64,000 nt of DNA from Psychrobacter coccoides (GTDB lineage Bacteria; Pseudomonadota; Gammaproteobacteria; Pseudomonadales; Moraxellaceae), in the NCBI RefSeq assembly GCF_017498085.1, contig NZ_JAGBKM010000002.1:124896-188895 (forward strand). Direction: 5' to 3'. A model generated the notes under the pieces. That model ran no database searches. It saw nothing but the letters and a program-made list of their open reading frames with translations, and was not told the origin of the DNA. Both the position numbers and the translations under genes were made by a program. Shown here piece after piece: positions 35,242 to 44,862 of the stretch (within the stretch, counting starts at the first letter, position 1; every line of letters starts with the position of its first letter).

Positions 35242-36846
35242 ATGTCTGAAGAGCTGCTGATGAATGTCAGTCCGATGGAGTCCCGTGTGGCACTCTTGGA
35301 TAATGGTGTGCTTAGCGAGATTTACATTGAGCGTCATCACAAGCTAGGCCTAGTAGGCAATATATATATGGGCACAGTAGTCCGTGTGTTGCCTGGTATG
35401 CAAGCGGCGTTTGTGGATATCGGACAATCTAGAACCGCTTTTTTACACGTCAATGACATGCAGCGTCTGCCGAAGGCAATCACACAGCACAAAACCAAAG
35501 CTGATGACAGTCTGGTCACAGTGACAGCCTCTAATAAGGGCAATACAAAGCCACCGGTGGCGCATTTAGCTGAAACCCTTCCTGTGGCCAGTACTCAAGC
35601 GGTAGAGGTTGTTGTGGCAAGCAAGACTTTGATTCAACATCGACTGCACGAAGGCCAACGCATCTTAGTGCAAGTCACTAAAGATCAATTAGGGAGTAAA
35701 GGCGCACGCTTAACGACCAATATCTCACTGCCGTCACGTTATTTGGTTTACTTGCCCTCCAGCGAGCATATAGGTATCTCCCAACGTATCGATAATGAAG
35801 AAGAGCGCACCCGTCTAAAAACAGAGCTATCAAGTATTATGCAGGCCGTTAATCTACAGGGTGGATTGATTGCTCGTACCGCCGCTGAAAAAGTACCAGT
35901 AGCCAAGTTAGAAGAAGATATTTATTACTTGGTGCAGCTGTGGCGTACCATCTGCGCTCGTCGTCAGGAAATCACCCATCATCAAAGCTCAGAACTTATC
36001 TATCAAGAGCTGTCTCTACCACTGCGCTCCATACGCGACTTAGTACATCCTGACACCGAAAAAATTATTATTGATAACCATCAGGTTTATGAGCAAGTGC
36101 GTTACTTTGCCAAAGAGTTTGTACCTTTTGTGTATGATCGTATTGTGCATTATAGAGCAGAGCCACCCCTGTTTGATGTGCATCGAGTAGAAGATGATCT
36201 GCGTGACGCCCTCAAGCGCCGTGTCGATCTCAAGTCTGGTGGCTATCTGATTATCGACCAAACTGAAGCGATGACGACTATTGATGTCAATACCGGCTCT
36301 TTTGTCGGTGGCAGGTCCTTAGAAGATACGGTCTATAAAACCAACCTAGAAGCCACTCATGCAATCGCCCGTCAGCTGCGCCTGCGTAACTTAGGCGGTA
36401 TTATCATATTAGACTTCATTGATATGTTGGAGCAAGAACACAAAGATGATGTGTTGAGCAGCTTACATGAGCAGCTGTCACAAGACTATGCTAAGACCAA
36501 AATCACCCAAGTTAGTGAGCTTGGACTGGTGGAGATGACCCGTAAGCGTACCCGTGAATCGCTAGGACAGCAGCTATGTGAGCCTTGCTCGACCTGTCAA
36601 GGCAGAGGTTTTGTCAAAACTGCCGAAACAGTATGCTTTGAGATTTTTCGAGAAATCATGCGCTGCGCTCGCACTTACAACTCACCTAAAAAATTTACCG
36701 TCGTCGCCCACGCCTCTGTTATCGACCTGCTTTTGACATCAGAGGCAGATACAGTAGCAGATTTAGAATATCTATTGGGACGGGTGATTACCTTCGAAGT
36801 AGAAAACTTATATACCCAAGAGCAATATGATATTGTCTTAGACTAG
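35242..36846 (+). CDS. rng: Ribonuclease G
   Basis: RNase G trims the 5' end of 16S rRNA and cuts some mRNAs in single-stranded AU-rich sites. The 534-aa protein has the N-terminal S1 domain (about 30-150), the DNase I-like catalytic part with IDVNTGSF and NLGGIIILDFIDML, whose aspartates bind magnesium, and the zinc-link CEPCSTCQGRG. It is about 45 residues longer than E. coli Rng (489 aa) because of a polar insertion in the S1 domain at about 75-125. The last bases GAC-TAG lie on the edge of a 176-bp repeat element, which provides the stop codon. Confidence 0.95.
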   Translation: MSEELLMNVSPMESRVALLDNGVLSEIYIERHHKLGLVGNIYMGTVVRVLPGMQAAFVDIGQSRTAFLHVNDMQRLPKAITQHKTKADDSLVTVTASNKGNTKPPVAHLAETLPVASTQAVEVVVASKTLIQHRLHEGQRILVQVTKDQLGSKGARLTTNISLPSRYLVYLPSSEHIGISQRIDNEEERTRLKTELSSIMQAVNLQGGLIARTAAEKVPVAKLEEDIYYLVQLWRTICARRQEITHHQSSELIYQELSLPLRSIRDLVHPDTEKIIIDNHQVYEQVRYFAKEFVPFVYDRIVHYRAEPPLFDVHRVEDDLRDALKRRVDLKSGGYLIIDQTEAMTTIDVNTGSFVGGRSLEDTVYKTNLEATHAIARQLRLRNLGGIIILDFIDMLEQEHKDDVLSSLHEQLSQDYAKTKITQVSELGLVEMTRKRTRESLGQQLCEPCSTCQGRGFVKTAETVCFEIFREIMRCARTYNSPKKFTVVAHASVIDLLLTSEADTVADLEYLLGRVITFEVENLYTQEQYDIVLD

Positions 36847-37018
36847 GGCGTGTCCTTAATTCAATCGAAGGATACCTAAATGGGCTAAAAATGGCTAAAT
36901 CTTGCCAAACAGCGTTAAATAGCTAGGTAATATCCCGATATTATCTGCGCTATTTTCCTTGTTTGACGGCAGTTTATCTCATTTTTATCTCCATTTTTAA
37001 AATGAGGACAAGCCCTAG
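36843..37018 (+). repeat. MITE-like element, copy B (complete, 176 bp)
   Basis: It starts with CTAGGGCGTGTCCT and ends with GAGGACAAGCCCTAG, imperfect versions of the 16-bp terminal repeats of the 59825 copy. It contains the palindromic AATATC-CC-GATATT. There is no coding frame. The first bases overlap the rng stop codon: TAG at 36844-36846 is the TAG of the terminal CTAG. It lies between rng and the S10 operon promoter, in the same orientation as copies A and D. Confidence 0.92.
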
Positions 37019-37143
37019 GGTGCATTGAAAGGTTAATATGTCCTCATGATGATGTCTATAAAGCTTGATTTTTCTGTTGAGTCAGGGGCCTATAAAGGTG
37101 GTTTGTAGAGAATTATTATCGATAAATGTTCTAAATATTGCTG

Positions 37144-37171
37144 TTGCAATCAAATGTATTGTCTGTATAAT
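37144..37171 (+). promoter_or_regulatory. Promoter of the S10 ribosomal operon
   Basis: TTGCAA at 37144-37149 and a consensus TATAAT at 37166-37171 are separated by 16 bp. It is the only good promoter-like pair between the repeat element and rpsJ and predicts a transcript starting near 37178 with a leader of about 260 nt. Confidence 0.7.
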
Positions 37172-37177
37172 ATACAC

Positions 37178-37436
37178 CACTGAATTATGAGCGTCTGCCA
37201 AAATATGCAGCCGCTGTTACAGCTAGAGCATCGTTTCTAGCACTATTTCATTATGCCTTTGCTGACATCCATAACATGGGAGGGTTGGCGGGGCTTTAAA
37301 TTATTTTGCTTTTAGCACGCTGCTCGTTCTATCACAAGAATATTAAGCCGCTTGAAGTAAATCTTAAACCAAACGGCTTTTGGTCATCAACTTGCACAGC
37401 AAGAATGACGAAAGCACATATTAGGAGCTTGCTGGC
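37178..37436 (+). promoter_or_regulatory. S10 operon 5' leader (possible L4-type attenuator)
   Basis: In many gammaproteobacteria, L4 protein binds the S10 leader and stops transcription and translation. This leader has a stem, AAGCCG (37345-37350) with CGGCTT (37374-37379), followed by TTTTGG, in the expected attenuator position about 60 nt ahead of rpsJ. The similarity to the E. coli fold was not tested. An AGGAG ribosome site lies 10 nt ahead of the rpsJ start. Confidence 0.4.
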
Positions 37437-37748
37437 ATGGCTAACCAGAGAATCCGTATCCGACTCAAATCTTTTGATCATCGTCTGATCGATCAGTCGG
37501 CCCAAGAGATTGTCGATACTGCAAAGCGCACTGGTGCGCAAATTTGTGGTCCTGTACCGTTGCCGACTCGCATTGAGCGCTTCAACGTTCTAACCTCGCC
37601 ACACGTCAATAAAGACGCTCGTGATCAGTACGAAATCCGTACTCACAAGCGCATGGTTGATATCGTACAACCTACTGACAAAACTGTGGATGCGCTGATG
37701 AAGTTAGATCTAGCGGCGGGTGTTGACGTTCAAATTGCTTTGGGTTAA
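37437..37748 (+). CDS. rpsJ: 30S ribosomal protein S10 (NusE)
   Basis: The 103-aa protein matches S10: [30 protein letters not shown] at the N-terminus and the long loop carrying [24 protein letters not shown]. It sits in the 30S head and, as NusE, also serves transcription antitermination with NusB. First gene of the S10 operon, after a leader of about 260 nt. Length is the same as in E. coli. Confidence 0.98.
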   Translation: MANQRIRIRLKSFDHRLIDQSAQEIVDTAKRTGAQICGPVPLPTRIERFNVLTSPHVNKDARDQYEIRTHKRMVDIVQPTDKTVDALMKLDLAAGVDVQIALG

Positions 37749-37797
37749 TGCACTTTAAACACCCAACCCATTAATAGAAGATATAAAGAGGTTAAAA

Positions 37798-38436
37798 ATG
37801 GCGATCGGTTTAGTCGGTAAAAAATGCGGCATGACCCGTATCTTCACTGAAACAGGCGCATCTATCCCTGTTACAGTGGTTGAGGTCGATGCAAACCGCA
37901 TTACTCAAGTAAAAAACACTGATACAGATGGCTATCAAGCTATCCAAGTCACTACAGGTACACGTCGTGACAACCGTGTTACTGCTGCACAAAAAGGTCA
38001 TTTCGCCAAAGCTGGCGTAAAAGCAGGCCGTGGTGTTTGGGAATTTCGTGCCAATGATTCTGACCTTGAAGGTTATGAGATTGGTGGTGAGATCCTAGCT
38101 GACCTGTTTGAAAAAGGTCAGATGGTTGATGTCACAGGACAGAGTAAAGGTAAAGGCTTTCAAGGCGGTGTAAAACGTCACAACTTTAGCATGCAAGATG
38201 CTACTCATGGTAACTCAGTATCTCACCGTGTTCTTGGTTCAACTGGTCAAAACCAGTCGCCAGGAAAGGTATTTAAAGGTAAGAAGATGCCAGGTCAGAT
38301 GGGTAATAAGCGTGTAACCGTTCAAGGCCTAGAAGTGGTCTCGGTTGATGCCGAAAAGGGGTTACTTGTCATCAAAGGCGCTATCCCAGGTGCCACCGGT
38401 GGCGATGTTATCGTACGTCCGTCAATCAAAGCCTAA
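37798..38436 (+). CDS. rplC: 50S ribosomal protein L3
   Basis: The 212-aa L3 is recognised by [13 protein letters not shown] and by the long internal loop with [50 protein letters not shown] that reaches the peptidyl transferase centre. The glutamine methylated by PrmB in E. coli (in the GQNQSPG region) is present. It follows rpsJ by 49 bp behind an AAGAGG ribosome site. Confidence 0.98.
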   Translation: MAIGLVGKKCGMTRIFTETGASIPVTVVEVDANRITQVKNTDTDGYQAIQVTTGTRRDNRVTAAQKGHFAKAGVKAGRGVWEFRANDSDLEGYEIGGEILADLFEKGQMVDVTGQSKGKGFQGGVKRHNFSMQDATHGNSVSHRVLGSTGQNQSPGKVFKGKKMPGQMGNKRVTVQGLEVVSVDAEKGLLVIKGAIPGATGGDVIVRPSIKA

Positions 38437-38450
38437 GCAAGGGGATTAAC

Positions 38451-39053
38451 GTGGATTTAAAAACAGTTACAGGTGCGGCGGTTGAGCTATCTGATACGGC
38501 TTTTGGCCGTGAATTCAACGAAGCATTAGTGCATCAAGTCGTCACCGCATATCTTGCTGGTGCTCGCCAAGGCACACGTGCTCAAAAAACCCGTGCCGAA
38601 GTTTCTGGCGGTGGCATCAAGCCATGGCGCCAAAAAGGTACTGGTCGCGCTCGTGCAGGCTCTATTCGTAGCCCAATCTGGCGTTCAGGTGGTCGTGCAT
38701 TTGCTGCAAAACCACAAGACTGGTCACAAAAAGTTAACCGCAAAATGTATCGCGGTGCTATGCAGTGCATCCTAGCCGAACTAGTGCGTCAAGAGCGTCT
38801 GGTATTGGTAGAAGAATTGAGTGTTTCTGCACCTAAGACCAAAGAGCTGATCGCAAAGTTAAGTGATTTGAATGCACCACGTGCATTAATCGTCACCAAA
38901 GAAGTCGACGAAAACTTATACTTAGCAGCCCGCAACATTCCACACGTCAATGTACTAGGTACATCTGAAGTGGATCCAGTGAGCTTGATCGCCTTTGATA
39001 AAGTGGTCATGACAGTTGAAGCTGCGAAACAATTTGAGGAAGCACTAGCATGA
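38451..39053 (+). CDS. rplD: 50S ribosomal protein L4
   Basis: L4 lines the peptide exit tunnel; in E. coli it also represses the S10 operon. The 200-aa protein has the tunnel loop [23 protein letters not shown]. The start is GTG (GTGGATTTAAAA) behind AAGGGGA. The stop overlaps the rplW ATG (ATGA), so the two are coupled. Confidence 0.97.
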   Translation: MDLKTVTGAAVELSDTAFGREFNEALVHQVVTAYLAGARQGTRAQKTRAEVSGGGIKPWRQKGTGRARAGSIRSPIWRSGGRAFAAKPQDWSQKVNRKMYRGAMQCILAELVRQERLVLVEELSVSAPKTKELIAKLSDLNAPRALIVTKEVDENLYLAARNIPHVNVLGTSEVDPVSLIAFDKVVMTVEAAKQFEEALA

Positions 39054-39400
39054 ATAACGCAAGACTTTATCAGGTCTTAAGAGGGCCTGTATTCTCAGAA
39101 AAATCTCAAATGCTAGGTGACTCACTTGGTGTGCAAGTATTCAAAGTTGATACTGAAGCCACTAAGCGTGAAATCAAAAAGGCAGTTGAGTTAATGTTTG
39201 AAGGTGTTGAAGTCACTAAAGTGAACACCTTAAATGTTAAAGGTAAGACAAAGCGTTTTGGTCGTACTGTAGGTCGTCGCAATGACTATAAAAAAGCCTA
39301 TGTCACCTTAAAAGCTGGTCAAGATGTACAAATGGCTGATGCTGGTGAAGAAGTAGTGAACACTACTGATTCTACTAGTGAAACAGCGAACAACGAATAA
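39050..39400 (+). CDS. rplW: 50S ribosomal protein L23, with acidic C-terminal tail
   Basis: L23 sits at the tunnel exit and docks trigger factor and SRP. The 116-aa protein has the normal core ([43 protein letters not shown]). The last 18-20 residues ([17 protein letters not shown]) are an acidic, Ser/Thr/Asn-rich tail absent from the 100-aa E. coli protein. It overlaps rplD by 4 bp. Confidence 0.96.
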   Translation: MNNARLYQVLRGPVFSEKSQMLGDSLGVQVFKVDTEATKREIKKAVELMFEGVEVTKVNTLNVKGKTKRFGRTVGRRNDYKKAYVTLKAGQDVQMADAGEEVVNTTDSTSETANNE

Positions 39401-39411
39401 GGATTAAAATC

Positions 39412-40242
39412 ATGCCTATCGTAAAAGCAAAGCCAACATCACCAGGCCGTCGTTTTGTTGAAAAAGTGGTGCATCCACACCTTTACAAAGGTCGTCCTTA
39501 TGCACCGCTTGTTGAATCAAAAGGCAAGTCAGGTGGTCGTAACAACAATGGTCGCATCACTACTCGTCATATTGGCGGTGGTCATAAGCACCATTATCGT
39601 GTCATTGACTTCAAACGTACCAAAGACAATATTCCGGCGACTGTAGAGCGTATCGAATACGATCCTAACCGTACGGCACACATTGCTCTTCTTAAGTATG
39701 CTGATGGTGAGCGTCGCTATATCATCGCTCCAAAGAAGCTAGCTGCAGGCGATACTGTACAGTCAGGTGAAGGCTCTCCAATCCGCCCAGGTAACTGTTT
39801 GCCGCTAAAAAACATCCCATTGGGTACTGTGATCCATAATATCGAGCTTAAAATCGGTAAAGGCGCACAGATGGCTCGTTCAGCGGGTGCTGGTGTACAG
39901 CTACTAGGCCGTGACGGTATTTATGCGATTCTTCGTCTGCGTTCAGGCGAGACACGCCGTGTACACGTCAACTGCCGTGCAGTCATTGGTGAAGTATCAA
40001 ACAACGAAAATAACTTGAAATCACTTGGTAAAGCCGGTGCTTCTCGTTGGCGCGGTGTCCGCCCATCCGTTCGTGGTGTGGCGATGAACCCTGTTGATCA
40101 CCCACATGGTGGTGGTGAAGGTCGTGTTAAGGGTCGTCATCCAACCAGCCCTTGGGGTCAGAAGTCTAAAGGACTTAAAACGCGTCATAATAAGCGTACT
40201 GACAGTATGATCATCCGCCGCCGTCGCGCCAAGAAGAAATAA
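39412..40242 (+). CDS. rplB: 50S ribosomal protein L2
   Basis: L2 is a core 50S protein needed for subunit joining and peptidyl transfer. The 276-aa product has the expected [37 protein letters not shown] (with the key histidine) and the basic C-terminus. Length is normal. It starts 12 bp after rplW. Confidence 0.98.
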   Translation: MPIVKAKPTSPGRRFVEKVVHPHLYKGRPYAPLVESKGKSGGRNNNGRITTRHIGGGHKHHYRVIDFKRTKDNIPATVERIEYDPNRTAHIALLKYADGERRYIIAPKKLAAGDTVQSGEGSPIRPGNCLPLKNIPLGTVIHNIELKIGKGAQMARSAGAGVQLLGRDGIYAILRLRSGETRRVHVNCRAVIGEVSNNENNLKSLGKAGASRWRGVRPSVRGVAMNPVDHPHGGGEGRVKGRHPTSPWGQKSKGLKTRHNKRTDSMIIRRRRAKKK

Positions 40243-40254
40243 AGGAAGAGTTTC

Positions 40255-40530
40255 ATGCCTCGTTCATTGAAAAAAGGTCCATTCATAGATGCGCATCTGT
40301 TTGCCAAAGTTGAGAATGCTATTGACACCAACTCACGCAAGCCCATTAAAACTTGGTCGCGCCGCTCGATGATCCTGCCACAAATGGTTGGCCTAACTTT
40401 ATCTGTCCATAACGGCCGTACTCATGTACCGGTTATCGTTAGTGAGCAGATGGTTGGTCATAAACTAGGTGAATTTGCCCCGACTCGCACATATCGCGGT
40501 CATGGCATTGACAAGAAAGCTAAGAGATAA
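40255..40530 (+). CDS. rpsS: 30S ribosomal protein S19
   Basis: The 91-aa protein reads as S19: [15 protein letters not shown], then [14 protein letters not shown] and [17 protein letters not shown]. It binds 16S rRNA in the head with S13. Start supported by GGAAGAG. It ends 10 bp before the rplV start. Confidence 0.98.
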   Translation: MPRSLKKGPFIDAHLFAKVENAIDTNSRKPIKTWSRRSMILPQMVGLTLSVHNGRTHVPVIVSEQMVGHKLGEFAPTRTYRGHGIDKKAKR

Positions 40531-40540
40531 GGTGCTTACC

Positions 40541-40870
40541 ATGGAAGTAACTGCAAAATTACGCGGTGCCGCCATCTCGGCACAGAAAGTTAGACTCGTT
40601 GCTGATGAAGTTCGTGGCAAATCGATTGAGCGTGCTTTGGATATCCTAACGTATAGCAATAAAAAAGGCGCGGTATTTGTTAAGAAATGCCTTAACTCAG
40701 CCATCGCCAATGCCGAACATAACCACGGCTTAGATATTGATGACCTAAAAGTTGCCACTATCTATGTTGATGAAGGCATTACGCTAAAGCGTATCCTACC
40801 ACGTGCAAAAGGTCGCGCTGATCGTATTAGCAAGCGTACCTGTCACATCACTATAAAGGTAGGAGAATAA
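40541..40870 (+). CDS. rplV: 50S ribosomal protein L22
   Basis: The 109-aa protein begins [19 protein letters not shown] and has the extended tunnel hairpin with [19 protein letters not shown], a site of macrolide resistance changes in other species. The ATG at 40541 has AAGG 8 nt ahead; the 24 in-frame codons upstream overlap rpsS and are not used. Length matches E. coli (110 aa). Confidence 0.97.
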   Translation: MEVTAKLRGAAISAQKVRLVADEVRGKSIERALDILTYSNKKGAVFVKKCLNSAIANAEHNHGLDIDDLKVATIYVDEGITLKRILPRAKGRADRISKRTCHITIKVGE

Positions 40871-40873
40871 GTT

Positions 40874-41596
40874 ATGGGTCAAAAAGTACATCCAATCGGA
40901 ATTCGTCTTGGTGTTATCAAAAAGCATAATGCAAACTGGTATGCTGATCCTAAACAGTATTCAGAATACCTTATTAACGATATCCAAGTTCGTGAATATC
41001 TACGCAAAAAGCTAGATAACGCTATGGTTAGCAACATCACCATCGAGCGTCCTACTGGCGCTGCTAAGATTACCATCGCCACTGCGCGCCCTGGTATTGT
41101 TATCGGTAAAAAAGGCGAAGACATCGAAAGACTTCAAAAAGAATTGACCAAAATGATGGGCGTACCTGCTCAGGTCAATATCGAAGAAATCACCTCGCCT
41201 GATCTTGATGCCCGCTTGGTAGCAGATGGCATCGCCAGTCAGCTTGAGCGTCGTGTTATGTTCCGTCGTGCCATGAAGCGTGCGGTACAAAATAGCATGC
41301 GTTCTGGTGCTAAAGGTATTAAAGTTGAGTTGTCTGGTCGTTTAGGCGGCGCTGAGATTGCTCGTACTGAATGGTACCGTGAAGGTCGTGTGCCATTGCA
41401 TACATTCCGCGCTGATATTGACTATGCGTCAATTCGTGCAGAAACAACTTACGGCACCATCGGTGTTAAAGTTTGGATTTTCCGTGGAGAAATCCTTGAC
41501 GGTATGAACAGTGTGTACAACCCCGTCAACGAAGAGAAGCCTCGTGCGCCAAAACGCCGTGGTCGTGGAAACCGTCGAAACTCAGACAGAGGTTAA
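40874..41596 (+). CDS. rpsC: 30S ribosomal protein S3
   Basis: S3 sits at the mRNA entry. The 240-aa protein has [13 protein letters not shown] at the start, a KH domain ([19 protein letters not shown]) and the C-terminal domain ([24 protein letters not shown]). A short basic tail ([15 protein letters not shown]) extends it past the E. coli length (233 aa). It begins 3 bp after rplV. Confidence 0.98.
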   Translation: MGQKVHPIGIRLGVIKKHNANWYADPKQYSEYLINDIQVREYLRKKLDNAMVSNITIERPTGAAKITIATARPGIVIGKKGEDIERLQKELTKMMGVPAQVNIEEITSPDLDARLVADGIASQLERRVMFRRAMKRAVQNSMRSGAKGIKVELSGRLGGAEIARTEWYREGRVPLHTFRADIDYASIRAETTYGTIGVKVWIFRGEILDGMNSVYNPVNEEKPRAPKRRGRGNRRNSDRG

Positions 41597-41599
41597 ACT

Positions 41600-42013
41600 A
41601 TGTTACAGCCAAAACGTACCAAGTTTCGTAAAATGCACAAGGGTCGTAACACTGGGCTAGCTCATCGTGGAAGCACCATTGCATTCGGACAAATTGGTCT
41701 AAAATCTTTGACTCGTGGTCGTATGACTGCCCGTCAAATTGAAGCAGCACGTCGTACCATTACTCGTCGCATTAAGCGTGGTGGTAAGATTTGGATTCGT
41801 GTCTTCCCAGACAAGCCCATTACCAACAAACCATTAGAAGTACGTATGGGTAAAGGTAAAGGTCCTGTAGAGTACTGGGTATGCGAAATCAAACCTGGTA
41901 AAGTGCTATATGAAATCGAAGGGGTCTCAGAAGAGCTTGCTCGCGAAGCCTTAACGCTTGCTGCAGCAAAACTGCCCTTTAAAACTACCATTGTTAAGCG
42001 GACGATAATGTAA
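41600..42013 (+). CDS. rplP: 50S ribosomal protein L16
   Basis: The 137-aa protein begins [19 protein letters not shown] and has [21 protein letters not shown] and [14 protein letters not shown]16 helps position A-site tRNA. The arginine hydroxylated by YcfD/RoxA in E. coli lies in the matching PVEYW-adjacent region. Its stop overlaps the rpmC start by one base (TAATG). Confidence 0.97.
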   Translation: MLQPKRTKFRKMHKGRNTGLAHRGSTIAFGQIGLKSLTRGRMTARQIEAARRTITRRIKRGGKIWIRVFPDKPITNKPLEVRMGKGKGPVEYWVCEIKPGKVLYEIEGVSEELAREALTLAAAKLPFKTTIVKRTIM

Positions 42014-42210
42014 TGAAGATCAGTGAATTACGTGATAAATCATTAGAAGAACTGACTCAGTTACTTGATGAAAAGCAACTAGATGCTTTCCGTATTCGTA
42101 TGGCTAAAGCAACAGGTCAGTTGGGTAATACTCATGAAGTCAGAAGCAATCGTCGTACGATTGCCCAGATTCAGACTTTGATTAACGAGAAACAACGAGG
42201 CGACGCATGA
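42013..42210 (+). CDS. rpmC: 50S ribosomal protein L29
   Basis: The 65-aa two-helix protein begins [20 protein letters not shown] and continues with [20 protein letters not shown]. It binds near the tunnel exit beside L23. It overlaps rplP by 1 bp and rpsQ by 4 bp, indicating coupled translation. Confidence 0.96.
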   Translation: MKISELRDKSLEELTQLLDEKQLDAFRIRMAKATGQLGNTHEVRSNRRTIAQIQTLINEKQRGDA

Positions 42211-42482
42211 GCGATAACAATCAAACAGACCAACAGGTTAGCGTATTGACAGGACGAGTTGTCAGCGACAAGATGGACAAGTCCATCACGGTTTTGATTG
42301 AACGTCTGGTTCGTCATCCTTTGTATGGCAAACAACTTCGTCGTTCTACCAAAATCAAAGCCCATGATGAAAACAATGTCTGCCAACAAGGTGACCTTGT
42401 CCGCATCAAAGAAACGCGTCCAATCTCTAAAACTAAGTCTTGGACTTTAGTTGACGTGGTTGAAAAAGTAGAAAAAATCTAA
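42207..42482 (+). CDS. rpsQ: 30S ribosomal protein S17
   Basis: The 91-aa protein carries the S17 OB-fold: [29 protein letters not shown] (strand and loop, quoted in part) and [19 protein letters not shown]. It is a primary 16S-binding protein and the last gene of the S10 operon. A spacer of 182 bp with a good promoter separates it from rplN. Confidence 0.97.
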   Translation: MSDNNQTDQQVSVLTGRVVSDKMDKSITVLIERLVRHPLYGKQLRRSTKIKAHDENNVCQQGDLVRIKETRPISKTKSWTLVDVVEKVEKI

Positions 42483-42487
42483 GTAAA

Positions 42488-42516
42488 TTGCATTAAAAGC
42501 CAGAAGCTGTTAAAAT
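42488..42516 (+). promoter_or_regulatory. Promoter of the spc ribosomal operon
   Basis: TTGCAT at 42488-42493 and TAAAAT at 42511-42516 are 17 bp apart, directly after rpsQ. This would give the rplN transcript a leader of about 140 nt that includes a GC-rich inverted region. Confidence 0.6.
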
Positions 42517-42664
42517 AGCCGCCTTTTTAAGGATGCTGATTGCGCCGAGCGTGGATCAACTACATTAAGAGTAAGCTGCGGTTATTTGTATTAAAATGCC
42601 GACTACTCATACTGTGCTAGCGGCAGCAACTGGTTTTTATTGCTCATACGTGTGGAGTAACGCT

Positions 42665-43033
42665 ATGATTCAGGTTGAATCTATGCTGGAAGTTGCAGAC
42701 AATAGCGGTGCAAGACGAGTCCAGTGCATTAAAGTACTGGGTGGCTCTCATCGTCGTTATGCATCTGTCGGCGATATTATCAAGATAACGGTTAAAGAAG
42801 CCATTCCTCGCGGTCGTGTCAAAAAAGGCGACGTGATGAATGCGGTAGTTGTACGCACCAAAAAAGGCGTTCGTCGTCCGGATGGTTCAGTGTTACGTTT
42901 TGATGACAATGCTGCGGTATTGTTGAACCAAAACAAAGCACCGATTGCAACTCGTATTTTTGGACCGGTAACTCGTGAACTACGTGGTGATCAGTTTATG
43001 AAAATTGTATCACTAGCACCAGAAGTATTGTGA
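42665..43033 (+). CDS. rplN: 50S ribosomal protein L14
   Basis: The 122-aa protein has the L14 start [19 protein letters not shown] and later [20 protein letters not shown]. It contacts 16S rRNA in an intersubunit bridge. The ATG at 42665 with GGAG ahead is chosen; an upstream in-frame ATG would add 23 unrelated residues. Length matches E. coli (123 aa). First gene of the spc operon. Confidence 0.97.
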   Translation: MIQVESMLEVADNSGARRVQCIKVLGGSHRRYASVGDIIKITVKEAIPRGRVKKGDVMNAVVVRTKKGVRRPDGSVLRFDDNAAVLLNQNKAPIATRIFGPVTRELRGDQFMKIVSLAPEVL

Positions 43034-43041
43034 GGTAACCT

Positions 43042-43359
43042 ATGTCAAAATTACGTAAAGGCGATACAGTTATCGTGATTGCTGGTAAAGATAAAGGCAA
43101 GCAAGGCACTGTGTTGGCTGTAAAAAACGATCGTATTAAAGTTGAAGGTATCAATATTGTCACTAAACATCAGAAGCCAAACCAGGCAACTGGCGTAGAA
43201 GGTGGTATTGTTAAGCAAGAGGCTTTTTTGCATATTTCAAATGTCGCAATTTATAATGCGCAAACCCAAAAAGCAGACCGTATTGCTTACCAGTTGAATG
43301 AAGAAGGCAAGAAACAACGTGTCTATCGTTCAAACGGTGAAGTAGTGGCGACTGCGTAA
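43042..43359 (+). CDS. rplX: 50S ribosomal protein L24
   Basis: The 105-aa protein has the KOW motif at the start ([23 protein letters not shown]), then [21 protein letters not shown]. It is an early assembly initiator of the 50S. It starts 8 bp after rplN behind GAGG. Confidence 0.97.
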   Translation: MSKLRKGDTVIVIAGKDKGKQGTVLAVKNDRIKVEGINIVTKHQKPNQATGVEGGIVKQEAFLHISNVAIYNAQTQKADRIAYQLNEEGKKQRVYRSNGEVVATA

Positions 43360-43380
43360 GACACTAAGGGTGTAATGGTA

Positions 43381-43917
43381 ATGGCAAGATTAAAATCTTT
43401 ATATAACGATAAACTAAAGCAGCAAATCAAAGAAGAGCTTGGTTTAGACAACGTGATGCAAGTGCCTAAAGTCACTAAAATCACACTAAACATGGGTGTT
43501 GGTGGTGCGTCTCAAGACAAGAAAATCCTTGAAGGTGCCGTAGCGGACATGACGGCCATCGCTGGTCAAAAACCTGTTGTCACCAAAGCACGCAAATCAG
43601 TTGCTGGTTTTAAAATTCGTGAAGAATGGCCAATTGGCTGTAAAGTAACGCTACGCGGTGAGCAAATGTACGAATTTTTAGATCGTCTCATTGCCATTGC
43701 GATTCCTCGTATTCGTGACTTCCGTGGTTTTTCACCTAAAGCCTTTGACGGACGTGGTAACTACTCATTGGGTATTAAAGAACAAATCGTATTCCCAGAA
43801 GTAGACTTTGATAAGATTGATCGTATTCGTGGTATGGATGTGACTATCACTACGTCAGCTAAAACTGATGATGAAGGTCGTGCGTTGCTTAAAGCTTTCG
43901 GCTTCCCATTTAAATAA
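43381..43917 (+). CDS. rplE: 50S ribosomal protein L5
   Basis: The 178-aa protein (179 in E. coli) has [28 protein letters not shown] and [21 protein letters not shown]5 binds 5S rRNA with L18 and L25. Two ATGs six bases apart follow AAGGG; the second gives the family's usual start and is used here. Confidence 0.96.
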   Translation: MARLKSLYNDKLKQQIKEELGLDNVMQVPKVTKITLNMGVGGASQDKKILEGAVADMTAIAGQKPVVTKARKSVAGFKIREEWPIGCKVTLRGEQMYEFLDRLIAIAIPRIRDFRGFSPKAFDGRGNYSLGIKEQIVFPEVDFDKIDRIRGMDVTITTSAKTDDEGRALLKAFGFPFK

Positions 43918-43929
43918 GGTAAAGACGTT

Positions 43930-44235
43930 ATGGCAAAGAAGAGCATGATTAATCGCGAACTAAAACGCGAGAAAATGGTAGCTAAGTATGCTGAAAAGCG
44001 TATGAAGTTAAAAGAAATCATCAGCGATATGAATGCAAGCGATGAAGAACGTATGGATGCAATGTTAGAGCTACAAGCTCTACCACGTAATGCGTCACCT
44101 GTACGTCTACGTAACCGCTGTGCTGTCACTGGTCGTCCTCATGGTTACTACCGTAAGTTTGGCTTATCGCGCAATATTTTGCGTGAGCGAGTCATGCAAG
44201 GTGATGTACCTGGTGTTCGTAAAGCAAGCTGGTAA
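43930..44235 (+). CDS. rpsN: 30S ribosomal protein S14 (zinc-free form)
   Basis: The 101-aa protein is the long, cysteine-poor S14: [23 protein letters not shown] and [26 protein letters not shown]. The zinc-binding cysteine pairs of the short form are absent. Length equals E. coli. It is followed 11 bp later by rpsH. Confidence 0.97.
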   Translation: MAKKSMINRELKREKMVAKYAEKRMKLKEIISDMNASDEERMDAMLELQALPRNASPVRLRNRCAVTGRPHGYYRKFGLSRNILRERVMQGDVPGVRKASW

Positions 44236-44246
44236 GGAGTAACTAC

Positions 44247-44645
44247 ATGAGTATGCAAGATACCGTTGCGGACATGCTAACCCGCATTCGTAATGCGCAA
44301 ATGGCTAATAAAGTGTCCGTAGCTATGCCAAGTTCAAAGCTTCGTAAGTCAATCGCTGATCTATTGGTTAGTGAAGGTTATGTAGCTAGCGCTGTTGTTA
44401 CTGAAGAAGATAACAATAAAGCGACACTATCTATTGAATTGAAATACTTCGAAGGCAAACCCGTCATCGAAACGCTTCAACGTTACAGCCGTCCTGGTTT
44501 ACGCCAGCATCGCGGTAAAGACGCTATCCCTACTGTTAAGCAAGGTATGGGTGTTGCTATCGTATCTACTAGCCAAGGCATCATGAGTGATCGTGCTGCA
44601 CGTGCTGCTGGTATCGGTGGTGAAATCGTTGCATTTGTTGCTTAA
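44247..44645 (+). CDS. rpsH: 30S ribosomal protein S8
   Basis: The 132-aa protein has S8 landmarks: [20 protein letters not shown] and the C-terminal [20 protein letters not shown] with [11 protein letters not shown]8 binds helix 21 of 16S rRNA and in E. coli represses the spc operon by binding near rplE. Here it is the last gene before an unusual 217-bp gap. Confidence 0.97.
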   Translation: MSMQDTVADMLTRIRNAQMANKVSVAMPSSKLRKSIADLLVSEGYVASAVVTEEDNNKATLSIELKYFEGKPVIETLQRYSRPGLRQHRGKDAIPTVKQGMGVAIVSTSQGIMSDRAARAAGIGGEIVAFVA

Positions 44646-44685
44646 TTAGCAGTGTGACGATTACAGTCTATTTGTACCCTTTAAA

Positions 44686-44724
44686 TTAGTATGGCTTAAC
44701 TTATTTAATATTAAGTTATACTAA
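44686..44724 (+). promoter_or_regulatory. Large hairpin in the rpsH-rplF gap
   Basis: TTAGTATGGCTTAA (44686-44699) pairs along all 14 bases with TTAAGTTATACTAA (44711-44724), two pairs being G-U, around an 11-nt loop. No T-tract follows. With the terminator-like hairpin at 44791-44822 it forms a structured region inside the spc operon. Confidence 0.7.
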
Positions 44725-44790
44725 GATAACTAGCATATTGTTTAGTAAGATCAATTAGATTACTAGTGTTATGTGGGGTCAATTATGCTA

Positions 44791-44822
44791 AACTAGCAGG
44801 CTTTTTGGCCTGTTAGTTTTTT
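44791..44822 (+). terminator. Terminator-like hairpin (attenuator) before rplF
   Basis: AACTAGCAGGC pairs with GCCTGTTAGTT (one G-U) around a T-rich loop, and the stem runs into TTTTTT. Form is that of an intrinsic terminator, placed 41 bp ahead of rplF. Read-through must occur, or a new promoter must serve rplF onward, since rplF to secY are essential. Confidence 0.82.
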
Positions 44823-44862
44823 CGCCAATAAAAGCAAGTTAATTTTTTTAAGGAATATTCCT

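Noticed and set aside
42596..42664. In-frame N-terminal extension of L14
   Set aside because: The 23 residues have no match in the family; the ATG at 42665 with GGAG ahead gives normal L14.
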